From assembly GCF_000157915.1 (NCBI RefSeq), contig NZ_EQ973643.1, forward strand, positions 712,353 through 753,697: a DNA stretch of 41,345 bases, given 5' to 3'. Within the stretch, counting starts at the first letter, position 1; each line of letters opens with the position of its first letter. A program made the position numbers and the translations under genes. Shown here one piece after another: positions 33,836 through 41,345 of this stretch. The notes beneath the pieces are model-generated. The model did no database searches, had not been told where the DNA came from, and saw only the letters and a list, made by a program, of their open reading frames with translations. The DNA is from Phocaeicola coprophilus DSM 18228 = JCM 13818 (GTDB lineage: Bacteria > Bacteroidota > Bacteroidia > Bacteroidales > Bacteroidaceae).

Positions 33836-34723
33836 TTATGACAACCGACCAATCAAAGTTTCGGGAAATACAGGCATAGCCCCCTGTTGTGTGCAGACAA
33901 ATGCCGAGGTATCTACAGCCAGACGATGTGCTTCTTCTACCGAACGGCCCTTCAAGATCGCAGCAGTGAAAGCAGCAGTAAACGAGTCACCGGCTCCAAC
34001 CGTGTCAGCAACCTCCACTTTCGGAGTCTCTACAAAAGAGATATGTCCCGGAGTAAACACATAACTTCCGTTCACACCACAAGTCAGAATCAGCATCTTC
34101 AGATTATATTTAGCCAGCAGAATCCAGCATTTATCCTTCAGGTCGATACCGGGATAGCCAAACATCCGGCTTACGGTAACCAGCTCTTCATCGTTAATCT
34201 TCAAAATATTGCAACGGCTGAACGAATCACACAAAATTTCCTTTGTGTAAAAGCTCTGACGAAGATTGATATCAAAGATCTTCAAGGTATCAGGACCTTC
34301 AGGCATAGCATCCAGGAACTGATGAATCGTTTCACGCGACACAATGCTGCGCTGTGCCAGCGAACCGAAACATACCGCACGCGTCTGACGGGCCAGCCCT
34401 TCAAGCGCTTTGGTATAAGGAATATTATCCCATGCCACACCTTCCTTGATGTCATAACAGGGTACGCCTTCTGCATCCAGTTCAACCTGCACCGTACCAG
34501 TAGGATAAGGCACGGATTCAATCATACAATTCAAGTTCTTTTCACGGAAGTTTTCCAGAATCTCTGCTCCCAGTTTATCCTGTCCTACGGCACTGACCAC
34601 ACGGCTGTTCAAGCCGAACTGCGAAACATGATAAGCGAAGTTGGCCGGTGCACCACCTAATTTCTTGCCTTCGGGAAGCACGTCCCACAGTGCCTCACCC
34701 ATTCCTACGATAATGTCATTCAT
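33836..34723 (-). CDS. Fructokinase, PfkB family
   Basis: Phosphorylates cytoplasmic fructose with ATP. The protein has 295 residues. The N-terminal PfkB motif is GEALWDVLPEGKKLGGAPANFA (about 9-30, sugar-binding GGAPAN at 23-28). The C-terminal signature DTVGAGDSF holds the catalytic base D246, with the anion hole at GAGD. FDINLRQSF (about 150-158) and CGVNGSYVF line the nucleotide site. The GEALWD start is typical of bacterial fructokinases. It is the last gene of the operon, 9 bp after the MFS importer, and corresponds by context to BT1757 of B. thetaiotaomicron. Confidence 0.92.
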   Translation of the reverse strand: MNDIIVGMGEALWDVLPEGKKLGGAPANFAYHVSQFGLNSRVVSAVGQDKLGAEILENFREKNLNCMIESVPYPTGTVQVELDAEGVPCYDIKEGVAWDNIPYTKALEGLARQTRAVCFGSLAQRSIVSRETIHQFLDAMPEGPDTLKIFDINLRQSFYTKEILCDSFSRCNILKINDEELVTVSRMFGYPGIDLKDKCWILLAKYNLKMLILTCGVNGSYVFTPGHISFVETPKVEVADTVGAGDSFTAAFTAAILKGRSVEEAHRLAVDTSAFVCTQQGAMPVFPETLIGRLS

Positions 34724-34732
34724 GGTTTTCGG

Positions 34733-35896
34733 TTATTTTTTAAGTCTCAATGTATAAATTATCAAATAAATCACTCCTACACTCATTACGGCAACAGCTC
34801 CATTCTGACCGACGGCATCGCTGGCCACTCCCATCAGCAAAGGGAAGACCGTTCCACCGAAAAGTCCCATAATCATCAGACCGGAAACTTCATTCTTCTT
34901 GTCAGGAACCATTGTCAATGCCTGTGCAAAGATAATCGGGAATACATTGGAGTTACCAAAACCGATCAATGCAATGCAAACGTAGATCACATAGTGTGCT
35001 TCGGAAACCAGCAGTCCGACCATTGCAACCAGCATACATACGACACTGACAGCCAGGAAACGGCGGGCTGAAAGGTGTTGCAGGATAAATGTACCCAGCA
35101 AACAGCCTGCAGTACGGAAAATAAAGTAAAGGCTGGTGGCAAATCCTGCTTCCTCAAGAGTCAGGCCGACACGTTCCATCAACAGCTTGGGAGCTGTTGT
35201 ATTGGTACCCACATCAATACCTACATGGCACATGATACCGATAAAACAAAGCAGGATAAACGGAGTTCCCAATAGTTTCAGGCAGTTCACCAGACCAGAT
35301 GCCTTATCCGGTTTTTCTTCATCAATCGGAGTTGATGAAAGCCAGACAATGGCAATGATGGCTACCACCATATAGACCGGGAAAAGTACACGCCAGCCCA
35401 GTCCGAAGGTCGGCATTGCCTGTGTAGCTCCCCACATGGCGATATAGGGTGCCAGGAAAGAGGCTATGGCTTTGACAAACTGGCCGAAAGTCAAGGAACT
35501 GGCCAGTTTGTCACCCGAGATAATATTGCTCAGCAACGGGTTCAGCGAAGTCTGCATCAGTGCATTACCGATTCCCAGCAAGGAAAAGGAGCAAAGCATC
35601 AGTCCGTATCCGTCGCCGAAAAGAGGCAGCATCAGTGAAACGGCTGTCACTGCCAGACTCAGCAATACGGTACGTTTCCGTCCGATACGGTTCATCAGCA
35701 TTCCCGTAGGAACAGAGAATATCAGGAACCAGAAGAATACAAGTGACGGAAAAATATTAGCCTGAGCATCCGTCAGTGCCAGATCGGCTTTTACATAATT
35801 GGAGGCAATTCCGACCAGATCCACAAAACCCATGGCAAAAAAGCAGAGCATAACGGGAATCAGCCTTCCGTATTTCATTTGTTGTTTAGCTGTCAT
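34733..35896 (-). CDS. MFS sugar importer, probably fructose
   Basis: Inner-membrane major facilitator of 387 residues with about 12 helices. The A-type motif MNRIGRKR is in the helix 2-3 loop, and GIGNALMQTSLNPLLSN (about 110-126) resembles the FucP/GGP branch of hexose:proton symporters. Later segments such as GFGNSNVFPIIFAQAL repeat the pattern in the C-terminal half. It lies 27 bp after the GH32 gene and 9 bp before fructokinase on the same strand. The B. thetaiotaomicron fructan locus has a similar importer (BT1758). Fructose is therefore the likely substrate; short fructo-oligosaccharides or sucrose cannot be excluded. Confidence 0.85.
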   Translation of the reverse strand: MTAKQQMKYGRLIPVMLCFFAMGFVDLVGIASNYVKADLALTDAQANIFPSLVFFWFLIFSVPTGMLMNRIGRKRTVLLSLAVTAVSLMLPLFGDGYGLMLCSFSLLGIGNALMQTSLNPLLSNIISGDKLASSLTFGQFVKAIASFLAPYIAMWGATQAMPTFGLGWRVLFPVYMVVAIIAIVWLSSTPIDEEKPDKASGLVNCLKLLGTPFILLCFIGIMCHVGIDVGTNTTAPKLLMERVGLTLEEAGFATSLYFIFRTAGCLLGTFILQHLSARRFLAVSVVCMLVAMVGLLVSEAHYVIYVCIALIGFGNSNVFPIIFAQALTMVPDKKNEVSGLMIMGLFGGTVFPLLMGVASDAVGQNGAVAVMSVGVIYLIIYTLRLKK

Positions 35897-35923
35897 AATG
35901 GTTACGAATTAGGTATGGATAAT

Positions 35924-37795
35924 TTACAAGCCCAGTTGATGTACTTTCAGATTCTTCACTTCAGCCTCGCCACCTTGTGTATAGAAACGCAGTGCATTGT
36001 AAGGAATTGTCGGGAAGACCAGGTTGGTCATGGCGATACGGCCACCGTCCACAAAGATCTCAACGGAACATTTGTCCACAAATACATTCAAATGATAAGT
36101 CTTGCCTTCACACAATGAAAGAGGTGCCCATGTACCCAGCGCGAAGTCATTCACATAGTTCACAGATTCAGTCTTGCGGTGATCATCCGTTTCCTTTGCA
36201 TGAGGTTCTGACTTCTCGCCAAAGGCTACAAGTCCGCTCTGTGTACGGTCCATCACCAGACGTCCGGCTTTCAGATCCAGATAGATGTCAGTCTTTTCAC
36301 CCTTGTCATTCATCAGCTGGAAGCCTACTGTCTGAGCCTTGTTCGGCGTAATGTCCATTTCGAGTTCGCAAGCTCCTTCCTGACCGGTTGCCAGCGGACT
36401 AACCAGATGTTCATCGGTCATAACGAAATCGTTTACATACGCAGTTCCCTTACGCAGGCCTTCTGTTTCTTTCACAGCATTGGCTGCCATATAGATTTCT
36501 CCATCCTTCGTATAGAGAGACAGTTCACGAGGCAAGGCATTGGCTCCACGATACTGGCGGATCGGAGTTACGTTGGCATACTGCCAGTTGCTCATCCAGG
36601 GCACAGCTACTACACGTTCACCCAGATTAGAGAAGCAGACCGTAGCGTAATGATCCTTACCAAAGTCAAGCCATTTGGTCACACTCTTGTCAGTATCACA
36701 GTGGAATTCCTTTCCGTCGAAATCACCTACAAAGTATTCTGTTGCACTGCCACCGAACGGACATCCCGGATTGATATTGACAATCATCACCCATTTCATC
36801 TTGTTCTTGTCACCGTCAACAGGCAACTGGATGAAATCCGGACATTCAAACTGATTGGGCTGTACACCGTATCCTTCACCAAACTGGCTCAGATATTCCC
36901 AGTTCTTCAGATCCGTAGACGAATAGAAACGCATGTTCTTGTCGGCAGAAACAATCATATACCATTTCTGGGCCGGTTCATACCAGAAAACTTTCGGATC
37001 ACGGAAGTCCTTCAGTCCGTCAAACGGAGTCAGAATCGGATTCTTTTCATATTTCGTATAAGTACGTCCGTTGTCAGTACTGTAAGCCATACACTGGATC
37101 TGTCCGTGTTCGTCACTGGCAGAAGTATAGAACGCAATCATGGCATCCTTTCCATAACCGGCACTGTTGTTTTTGTCAATTACCGTACTTCCGGAGAAAA
37201 TATGTCCCAGAGTGTCGCGCGCAATAGCCGGATCCAGATGATCCCAATGAATCAGGTCTTTGCTGACTGAGTGTCCCCAGTGCATGTTTCCCCACTTCGA
37301 ACCGTAAGGATTATACTGGAAATACAGGTGATATTCTCCGTCCTTGTACACCAGTCCGTTGGCATCGTTCATCCAGCCGTAAAGCGGAGTATGGTGATAA
37401 ACCGGACGATAATAGTCCGTATTGGCAGTATTAAACGTATCAGCCAGCTGAATGCTGTCCCAGCAGATAGCATCTGCTGCTACACGGCCGATCGTCAGCG
37501 TTGCTTCCTTAGCACCCTGAGGCAAAGCAAAAGGCACATAATATTCCACACTGTCAACAGCCAGCCGGACATCCATGGCCATATCGGCAGGGCTTCCGGT
37601 CACAAGCTTCACCTTTCCTTCATTACAAGATTCCTGAATGGGGAGAATTAAATATTTAGTCGGGTTTGTGATGTGAACAATAGTAAGTGTATCACCCTGA
37701 TGTTCAAAACTGATGGCACTCTTTTGCGGTTGACAGGCAGCCAGCGCAGCAGCTGTTGTCAAGGCCATTGTCAGATGATAAAAATTCTTTTTCAT
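35924..37795 (-). CDS. GH32 fructan or sucrose hydrolase, lipoprotein
   Basis: Beta-fructosidase of 623 residues that releases fructose from fructans or sucrose. The N-terminus is a lipoprotein signal with lipobox LAAC (Cys21). An extra beta domain (about 28-130) precedes the five-bladed propeller and C-terminal beta-sandwich. Catalytic residues are D144 in WMNDANG (nucleophile), D266 in FRDPKV (transition-state stabiliser) and E317 in FECPDF (acid/base). The first motif has Ala where most family members have Pro. The residues after Cys21 (QPQKS) lack the acidic run that marks surface lipoproteins in Bacteroidetes, so a periplasmic location is more likely. It sits between the SusD-less receptor and the importer. 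Endo or exo action cannot be decided by eye. Confidence 0.93.
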   Translation of the reverse strand: MKKNFYHLTMALTTAAALAACQPQKSAISFEHQGDTLTIVHITNPTKYLILPIQESCNEGKVKLVTGSPADMAMDVRLAVDSVEYYVPFALPQGAKEATLTIGRVAADAICWDSIQLADTFNTANTDYYRPVYHHTPLYGWMNDANGLVYKDGEYHLYFQYNPYGSKWGNMHWGHSVSKDLIHWDHLDPAIARDTLGHIFSGSTVIDKNNSAGYGKDAMIAFYTSASDEHGQIQCMAYSTDNGRTYTKYEKNPILTPFDGLKDFRDPKVFWYEPAQKWYMIVSADKNMRFYSSTDLKNWEYLSQFGEGYGVQPNQFECPDFIQLPVDGDKNKMKWVMIVNINPGCPFGGSATEYFVGDFDGKEFHCDTDKSVTKWLDFGKDHYATVCFSNLGERVVAVPWMSNWQYANVTPIRQYRGANALPRELSLYTKDGEIYMAANAVKETEGLRKGTAYVNDFVMTDEHLVSPLATGQEGACELEMDITPNKAQTVGFQLMNDKGEKTDIYLDLKAGRLVMDRTQSGLVAFGEKSEPHAKETDDHRKTESVNYVNDFALGTWAPLSLCEGKTYHLNVFVDKCSVEIFVDGGRIAMTNLVFPTIPYNALRFYTQGGEAEVKNLKVHQLGL

Positions 37796-37870
37796 GGTTG
37801 CAGTTTATTTATGCGTTAAAGATACTATGTTTAAAAACTTTTCTGTCAATAAAATCATTATTTTCAGTTA

Positions 37871-40240
37871 TCAGAACTTCAGACTGGCACTGAATTCCAC
37901 TGTAAACGGACGGATATAGCTACCTGCCATTACGTGTCCGGCATACTGACCGGCATCTTCTTTTTCAATCAGTTCAGCACCGGCAATACTTCCTTTCGCA
38001 CCGGTCTGGTTCAGGAAGTTTACTACTGTACAGCCCAGAGCCAGCTTCTTGTTCACCTGCCAGTTCAATCCTCCAAAGGTTTCCCAGCGGCCATTGAAAT
38101 AGTAGGCATCGTTGATGTTCGCATAAGTCTTGCTGAAGTAACGGAAGCTGGTCCAGATTTTCAGATCCTTGGTAATCATATAGCTCGGATCGATTTCCAC
38201 AATCACTTCCGGAATTTCAGCTACGATATTGCCCGTAGCATTGATGCTGCCTACATATCCGTCAGAGAAAGTAACGGAAGTTTCATATTTCTTGTAGGTC
38301 GGTTTCTGATAAGTGAAGAGGAAGTGAAGATCAAATCCCTTGAACGGACGTGCAACAACATCAGTGGTCCATCCCAAAGTCTTGATATCATAATTCAGCG
38401 GAGCCGCCATGATTTCAGTCTGTCCGGCAGCTGTCTTATGTTGCAGATTCAGTGTAGAGTTGTTGTTTGTCTTTGAAATATAAGAGAACAGTGAAGTCAG
38501 GCTCAACCATTCGTTGTTGTAATAGATTCCGGCACGTCCCAGAGGTACGGAGATTTTATCCGTGTTCGGTAAGGTAGCTGGAGCAAAATTTTCAATCTTC
38601 GGATGCTGGGTGATGTAAGTAAAGTCACCGGTAAATCCGAATTCCTTTGTCAGTTTATAAGTAACGGCAGCAGTCAATGCATAGTTCAGCCAGTCATAAC
38701 TCATTGAAGTCGGAGCAATTTTAGTTCCATCAGGCGCTGTTGCTCCCAGATAATAGTTTGCAAAACGACCGACATACTCGCCATTTGCATTGGTTACGGC
38801 TGCGTTCTCACCGCGCAAAGCCTGATATTCCAGACGGGCACCATAATACAGGTTCAACTTATCTGTGATATCCCAATCATGCGTAAAGTAAAGAGCCAGT
38901 TTGTTTTCATGGCCTTTATAATATTCAGAAGCATTCTTGTTGAAATCATAGTAACAACCGCTTCCGGCATAAGTGCGGCCGGAGTATGTTGCGTAATCAG
39001 CATTATACAAACGCACCGGATAACTTCCATCCATCGGAACTGACTGGTCATACATGGTTGTAGATGAGGTATAGTCTACATCGTAGTACCATTCATTCAG
39101 GCCCAGTCGCCAGGTACTGTTGTTTACCTTTCTTGACAACTCTGTGGTAAACATGAAGGAATCGATAAAGCCACGGTTCAGACAAGACATACGGCTCTGT
39201 ACATATTCACCGGTGTATGGCTGCATGCTGCCGTCAACGGCTTCATACAAATAATTGATTCCGGCTTCATTCTGATCAAGCGACATCGGAGTCTGATAAA
39301 CCAAAGAACCGAGTGAATGATCATATTTCATTACTGTTTTCCAGTTCAGTCCGTTGTCCCAGGTGTAATTATTCATCAAAGTAAATTCACTACCCCTGTT
39401 CTGGCTGGCATCATACAGATTGGTCTTCTTAAGTTCACCGGTACGCATGTCGCGATAAACCATCTCATTGTCAACCGGCAAATAAGAAGTGGTACCCAAT
39501 GCAAAATCACCAAACTCACGGACACTACCGTCACCTACATAAACGAAAGGAGCTGACTGTGTAGCGTAATTATATACCGGATGGCTGTTGCTGTAATGAT
39601 AGATGGCTGTCAGTTCACCCCGGTTGTCATTATACTTCTTCGTAAGAGCAAACTTATAGATCTGCGTACGATCCTGGAAAGGAGTAGATTTAATCTTAAA
39701 GGTTCCCGGATCAAAATCCTGGTAAATACTTCCACTATAGAACCAGTCCTTGGCAAGGCTTCCGTTCAAGTTCAATGAAACCTCCTGCATTCCAAAATGA
39801 TTGGTCTTATAGTTCAAGGTACCATGAAAGCCTTTTTCTCCAAGTTGAGTAAAAGAATTGACTGCATAACCGATGTTTCCGGTAGTAATGGCAGTTTCTG
39901 AAATCTTCAGCAAGCCCACATGACTCAAGCTGGCATCTGCGCGCCAAAGAGAATTGACCGAATGCGGATTCGTGGCATAAGTAACCGGAATTCCATTCTC
40001 CAGGACATTGACATCTGCAGAAGGAAGGCCGATCTGAATTTCACGGGGACCATTGGCACTGGCTGCATTCAGCATTACATTACGATTGCCTTCTTCTTTA
40101 GAAGTAGAACCATCTTCACCTTTGGAAGAATTGTTTTCTTGTGCATATCCATTCACACAAGCTAAAGCGAGCAGCAATACAACTGCTTTCATACGATTCA
40201 TTTGTTTACTTTCTGACTTCATAGCATTAAAATCTTGCAT
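37871..40240 (-). CDS. TonB-receptor-like outer-membrane protein, no SusD partner (paralogue B)
   Basis: Predicted outer-membrane beta-barrel of up to 789 residues, paralogous to the protein at 14431-16707. The start is uncertain. ATGs occur at 40240 and 40222, and a better signal peptide begins at the later MNRMKAVVLLLALACVNGYAQ. Shared landmarks are NVMLNA then PREIQIGLPSADVNVLENG, LNYKTNHFG, DPGTF, FVYVGDGS, GLNEWYY, KLALY, NLYYGARLEY, FTYQKPTYK, FNGRWETFGGLNW and the C-terminus RPFTVEFSASLKF. No carboxypeptidase-regulatory-like N-terminal domain and no SusD gene are present. It leads the operon of GH32, importer and fructokinase, so it is the candidate entry route for fructo-oligosaccharides or sucrose. 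This replaces the SusC/SusD pair of the B. thetaiotaomicron locus. Confidence 0.8.
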   Translation of the reverse strand: MQDFNAMKSESKQMNRMKAVVLLLALACVNGYAQENNSSKGEDGSTSKEEGNRNVMLNAASANGPREIQIGLPSADVNVLENGIPVTYATNPHSVNSLWRADASLSHVGLLKISETAITTGNIGYAVNSFTQLGEKGFHGTLNYKTNHFGMQEVSLNLNGSLAKDWFYSGSIYQDFDPGTFKIKSTPFQDRTQIYKFALTKKYNDNRGELTAIYHYSNSHPVYNYATQSAPFVYVGDGSVREFGDFALGTTSYLPVDNEMVYRDMRTGELKKTNLYDASQNRGSEFTLMNNYTWDNGLNWKTVMKYDHSLGSLVYQTPMSLDQNEAGINYLYEAVDGSMQPYTGEYVQSRMSCLNRGFIDSFMFTTELSRKVNNSTWRLGLNEWYYDVDYTSSTTMYDQSVPMDGSYPVRLYNADYATYSGRTYAGSGCYYDFNKNASEYYKGHENKLALYFTHDWDITDKLNLYYGARLEYQALRGENAAVTNANGEYVGRFANYYLGATAPDGTKIAPTSMSYDWLNYALTAAVTYKLTKEFGFTGDFTYITQHPKIENFAPATLPNTDKISVPLGRAGIYYNNEWLSLTSLFSYISKTNNNSTLNLQHKTAAGQTEIMAAPLNYDIKTLGWTTDVVARPFKGFDLHFLFTYQKPTYKKYETSVTFSDGYVGSINATGNIVAEIPEVIVEIDPSYMITKDLKIWTSFRYFSKTYANINDAYYFNGRWETFGGLNWQVNKKLALGCTVVNFLNQTGAKGSIAGAELIEKEDAGQYAGHVMAGSYIRPFTVEFSASLKF

Positions 40241-40269
40241 GAGTTAATACCAAAGTTTTTTGTTTGCTG

Positions 40270-40277
40270 CGAAATTA
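40270..40277 (-). promoter_or_regulatory. Possible -7 box for the fructan operon
   Basis: TAATTTCG on the minus strand differs by one base from TAnnTTTG. The same TTCG variant occurs upstream of nanM. The predicted start near 40263 is close to the first ATG, which would favour one of the downstream ATGs. No -33 box was found, as expected if the sensor-regulator activates it. Confidence 0.3.
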
Positions 40278-40302
40278 GAAAGTCTCTCTTTTTCAATATA
40301 AA

Positions 40303-40369
40303 AGAAATGTTTCATAAACTATCAGGAATGTATCAGTGTAACATCCCTGATAGTTTATGAAACATTTCT
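40303..40369 (-). terminator. Long 29-bp hairpin between lgt and the fructan operon
   Basis: The left arm 40303-40331 and right arm 40341-40369 are complementary over 29 bp with a single non-Watson-Crick position (a U-G pair in minus-strand RNA) and a 9-nt loop. The arms begin AGAAATGTTTCATAAACTAT and end in its complement. It lies 20 bp past the lgt stop. In minus-strand RNA the tail is UUUAUAUUG, a weak U-tract, so termination or 3'-end protection of lgt mRNA is plausible. Confidence 0.65.
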
Positions 40370-40388
40370 AGCAGTCTTAAAAATGGAT

Positions 40389-41216
40389 TCAGAACGCTTC
40401 TTTACGTTTCTTACAGGTGGCTATCAGCCAAATACCCAAAAGGATCAACGGAACACTCAGCCACTGTCCGATATTCAAAGTCATTCCAATTTCTTCTGCA
40501 ACCTGAGGATTCTTCATGAATTCCAGTCCAAAACGTGCTCCAAAGAAGATCAGCAAAGAGACACCGGTTATCAGACCAACGTGCTTCTGCAAATGATATT
40601 TGCGATACATCACCGTAGAAGTAATCAACGCAACCAGACAATAAAGCATCTCATAGATCTGAGTAGGATGACATGGCAAAGCTTCTCCATTCTGATTATA
40701 CAACTCTTGCCACTCACGCGAGCGAATAAATTCAAATCCCCACGGAAGCGTTGTAGGGAAACCAAAGATTTCAGAATTCATCAGATTCCCGAAACGGATA
40801 CACATACATACCACTGCTACCGCCGGAATCATACGGTCGAACAACCACCAGACACTCTTTTGGGTAACTTTCTTAGAATACCAGATCAAGGCCAATATCA
40901 AGGCAAAGACACCACCATGACTGGCAAGTCCGCCCTTCCATATTTTCAGAATCTCCAAAGGATGGGCACCATAATAGTCCCACTCATAAAAAAGACAATG
41001 TCCCAGTCTGGCTCCCAAAACACTGCTGACAATACAATAAATAAATAATTTATCAGCCCATGCATCCGGATAGCCTTCTTTCTTGAACAAACGGGAAACC
41101 ATTTCATAAGCCAATATGAAACCTAAGCCCCACATTAATCCGTACCAACGGATTTCCAAAGGTCCTAAATGAACCAGCACAGGGTCCACATCCCAGACAA
41201 TATTCGCAAACATCAT
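40389..41216 (-). CDS. lgt: Prolipoprotein diacylglyceryl transferase
   Basis: Inner-membrane enzyme that transfers diacylglycerol from phosphatidylglycerol to the lipobox Cys of prolipoproteins, the first step of lipoprotein maturation. The 275-residue protein has seven or so hydrophobic segments. GGLASHGG (about 95-102) and the Lgt signature CIRFGNLMNSEIFG (about 139-152) are present, and HPTQIYE follows near residue 183. IRWYGLMWGLGF near the N-terminus is also typical. The window encodes at least two of its likely substrates (the TlpA-like protein and GH32). Two adjacent ATGs at the start are equivalent. The right-hand neighbour is outside the window. Confidence 0.95.
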   Translation of the reverse strand: MMFANIVWDVDPVLVHLGPLEIRWYGLMWGLGFILAYEMVSRLFKKEGYPDAWADKLFIYCIVSSVLGARLGHCLFYEWDYYGAHPLEILKIWKGGLASHGGVFALILALIWYSKKVTQKSVWWLFDRMIPAVAVVCMCIRFGNLMNSEIFGFPTTLPWGFEFIRSREWQELYNQNGEALPCHPTQIYEMLYCLVALITSTVMYRKYHLQKHVGLITGVSLLIFFGARFGLEFMKNPQVAEEIGMTLNIGQWLSVPLILLGIWLIATCKKRKEAF

Positions 41217-41345
41217 TTTTTCCTTTTTATTATTTACCTGTTTGCAAAGGAAAGAAAAAAATAGCGATCTGCATAAACTTTCAACCGTTAAGTTTTTATT
41301 TTATATCTTCTTATCCCCTATCAGTCATTAATTGTCCTTCACAGC
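41217..41345. other. Upstream region of lgt, window end
   Basis: AT-rich stretch without a gene. TTCCTTTG on the minus strand (41252-41245) is one base from a -7 box and could drive lgt; no -33 element is clear. Confidence 0.3.

Noticed and set aside
36407-37270. 287-residue plus-strand open frame
   Set aside because: Antisense to the catalytic domain of GH32, which has complete family motifs on the minus strand.

Overview
The window reads as chromosomal DNA of a gut Bacteroidales bacterium, most likely Bacteroidaceae (Bacteroides or Phocaeicola). The grounds are: several promoters of the Bacteroidetes type (TAnnTTTG at -7, some with TTTG about 20 nt upstream); a hybrid two-component system with a periplasmic sugar-binding domain; a SusR-like membrane regulator; a sialic-acid operon with an N-acylglucosamine 2-epimerase-type NanE; families known mainly from this phylum (DUF1599, DUF3256, BT_3928-like); and a tmRNA whose tag reads GNENYALAA. 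The species cannot be named from the sequence.

Layout. (1) 1-10694 is a host-glycan module. A minus-strand set (ROK-family regulator, BASS-family transporter, GH29 alpha-fucosidase) diverges from a plus-strand set: NanM mutarotase, then NanA lyase, NanE epimerase, NanT transporter, NanQ anomerase and NanH sialidase, the last five behind their own near-perfect promoter and closed by a strong terminator. Together they release, equilibrate, import and split sialic acid to GlcNAc plus pyruvate, and trim fucose. (2) 10786-12154 is a TlpA-like lipoprotein with palindromes over its promoter. (3) 12187-18662 is an alpha-galactoside module: a SusD-less TonB-receptor-like protein and a GH36 enzyme, divergent from a SusR-like regulator. 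(4) 18772-25209 is housekeeping: tmRNA, malate dehydrogenase, a PAP2 phosphatase fused to a probable beta-barrel, DNA primase and FolE. (5) 24616-30543 holds the folE - SPOR - tpiA - BT_3928-like - DUF1599 cluster, with tpiA broken by a +1 frameshift, followed by an M23/LysM peptidase and a DUF3256 protein. (6) 30647-40240 is a compact fructan module: BT1754-type hybrid sensor, fructokinase, MFS importer, GH32 lipoprotein, and a second SusD-less receptor paralogous to the one in module 3. (7) The right end is lgt.

The least explained structures are: a 22-bp-period tandem array at 33507-33726, with matching units at the left window edge and a degenerate ~21-bp array beside the tmRNA; the two paralogous receptors, each paired with a glycoside hydrolase and lacking SusD; long near-perfect inverted repeats at 28545-28618 and 40303-40369; and the tpiA frameshift. 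I saw no insertion sequence, prophage, CRISPR array or tRNA gene. All homology statements come from reading motifs, not from a search.
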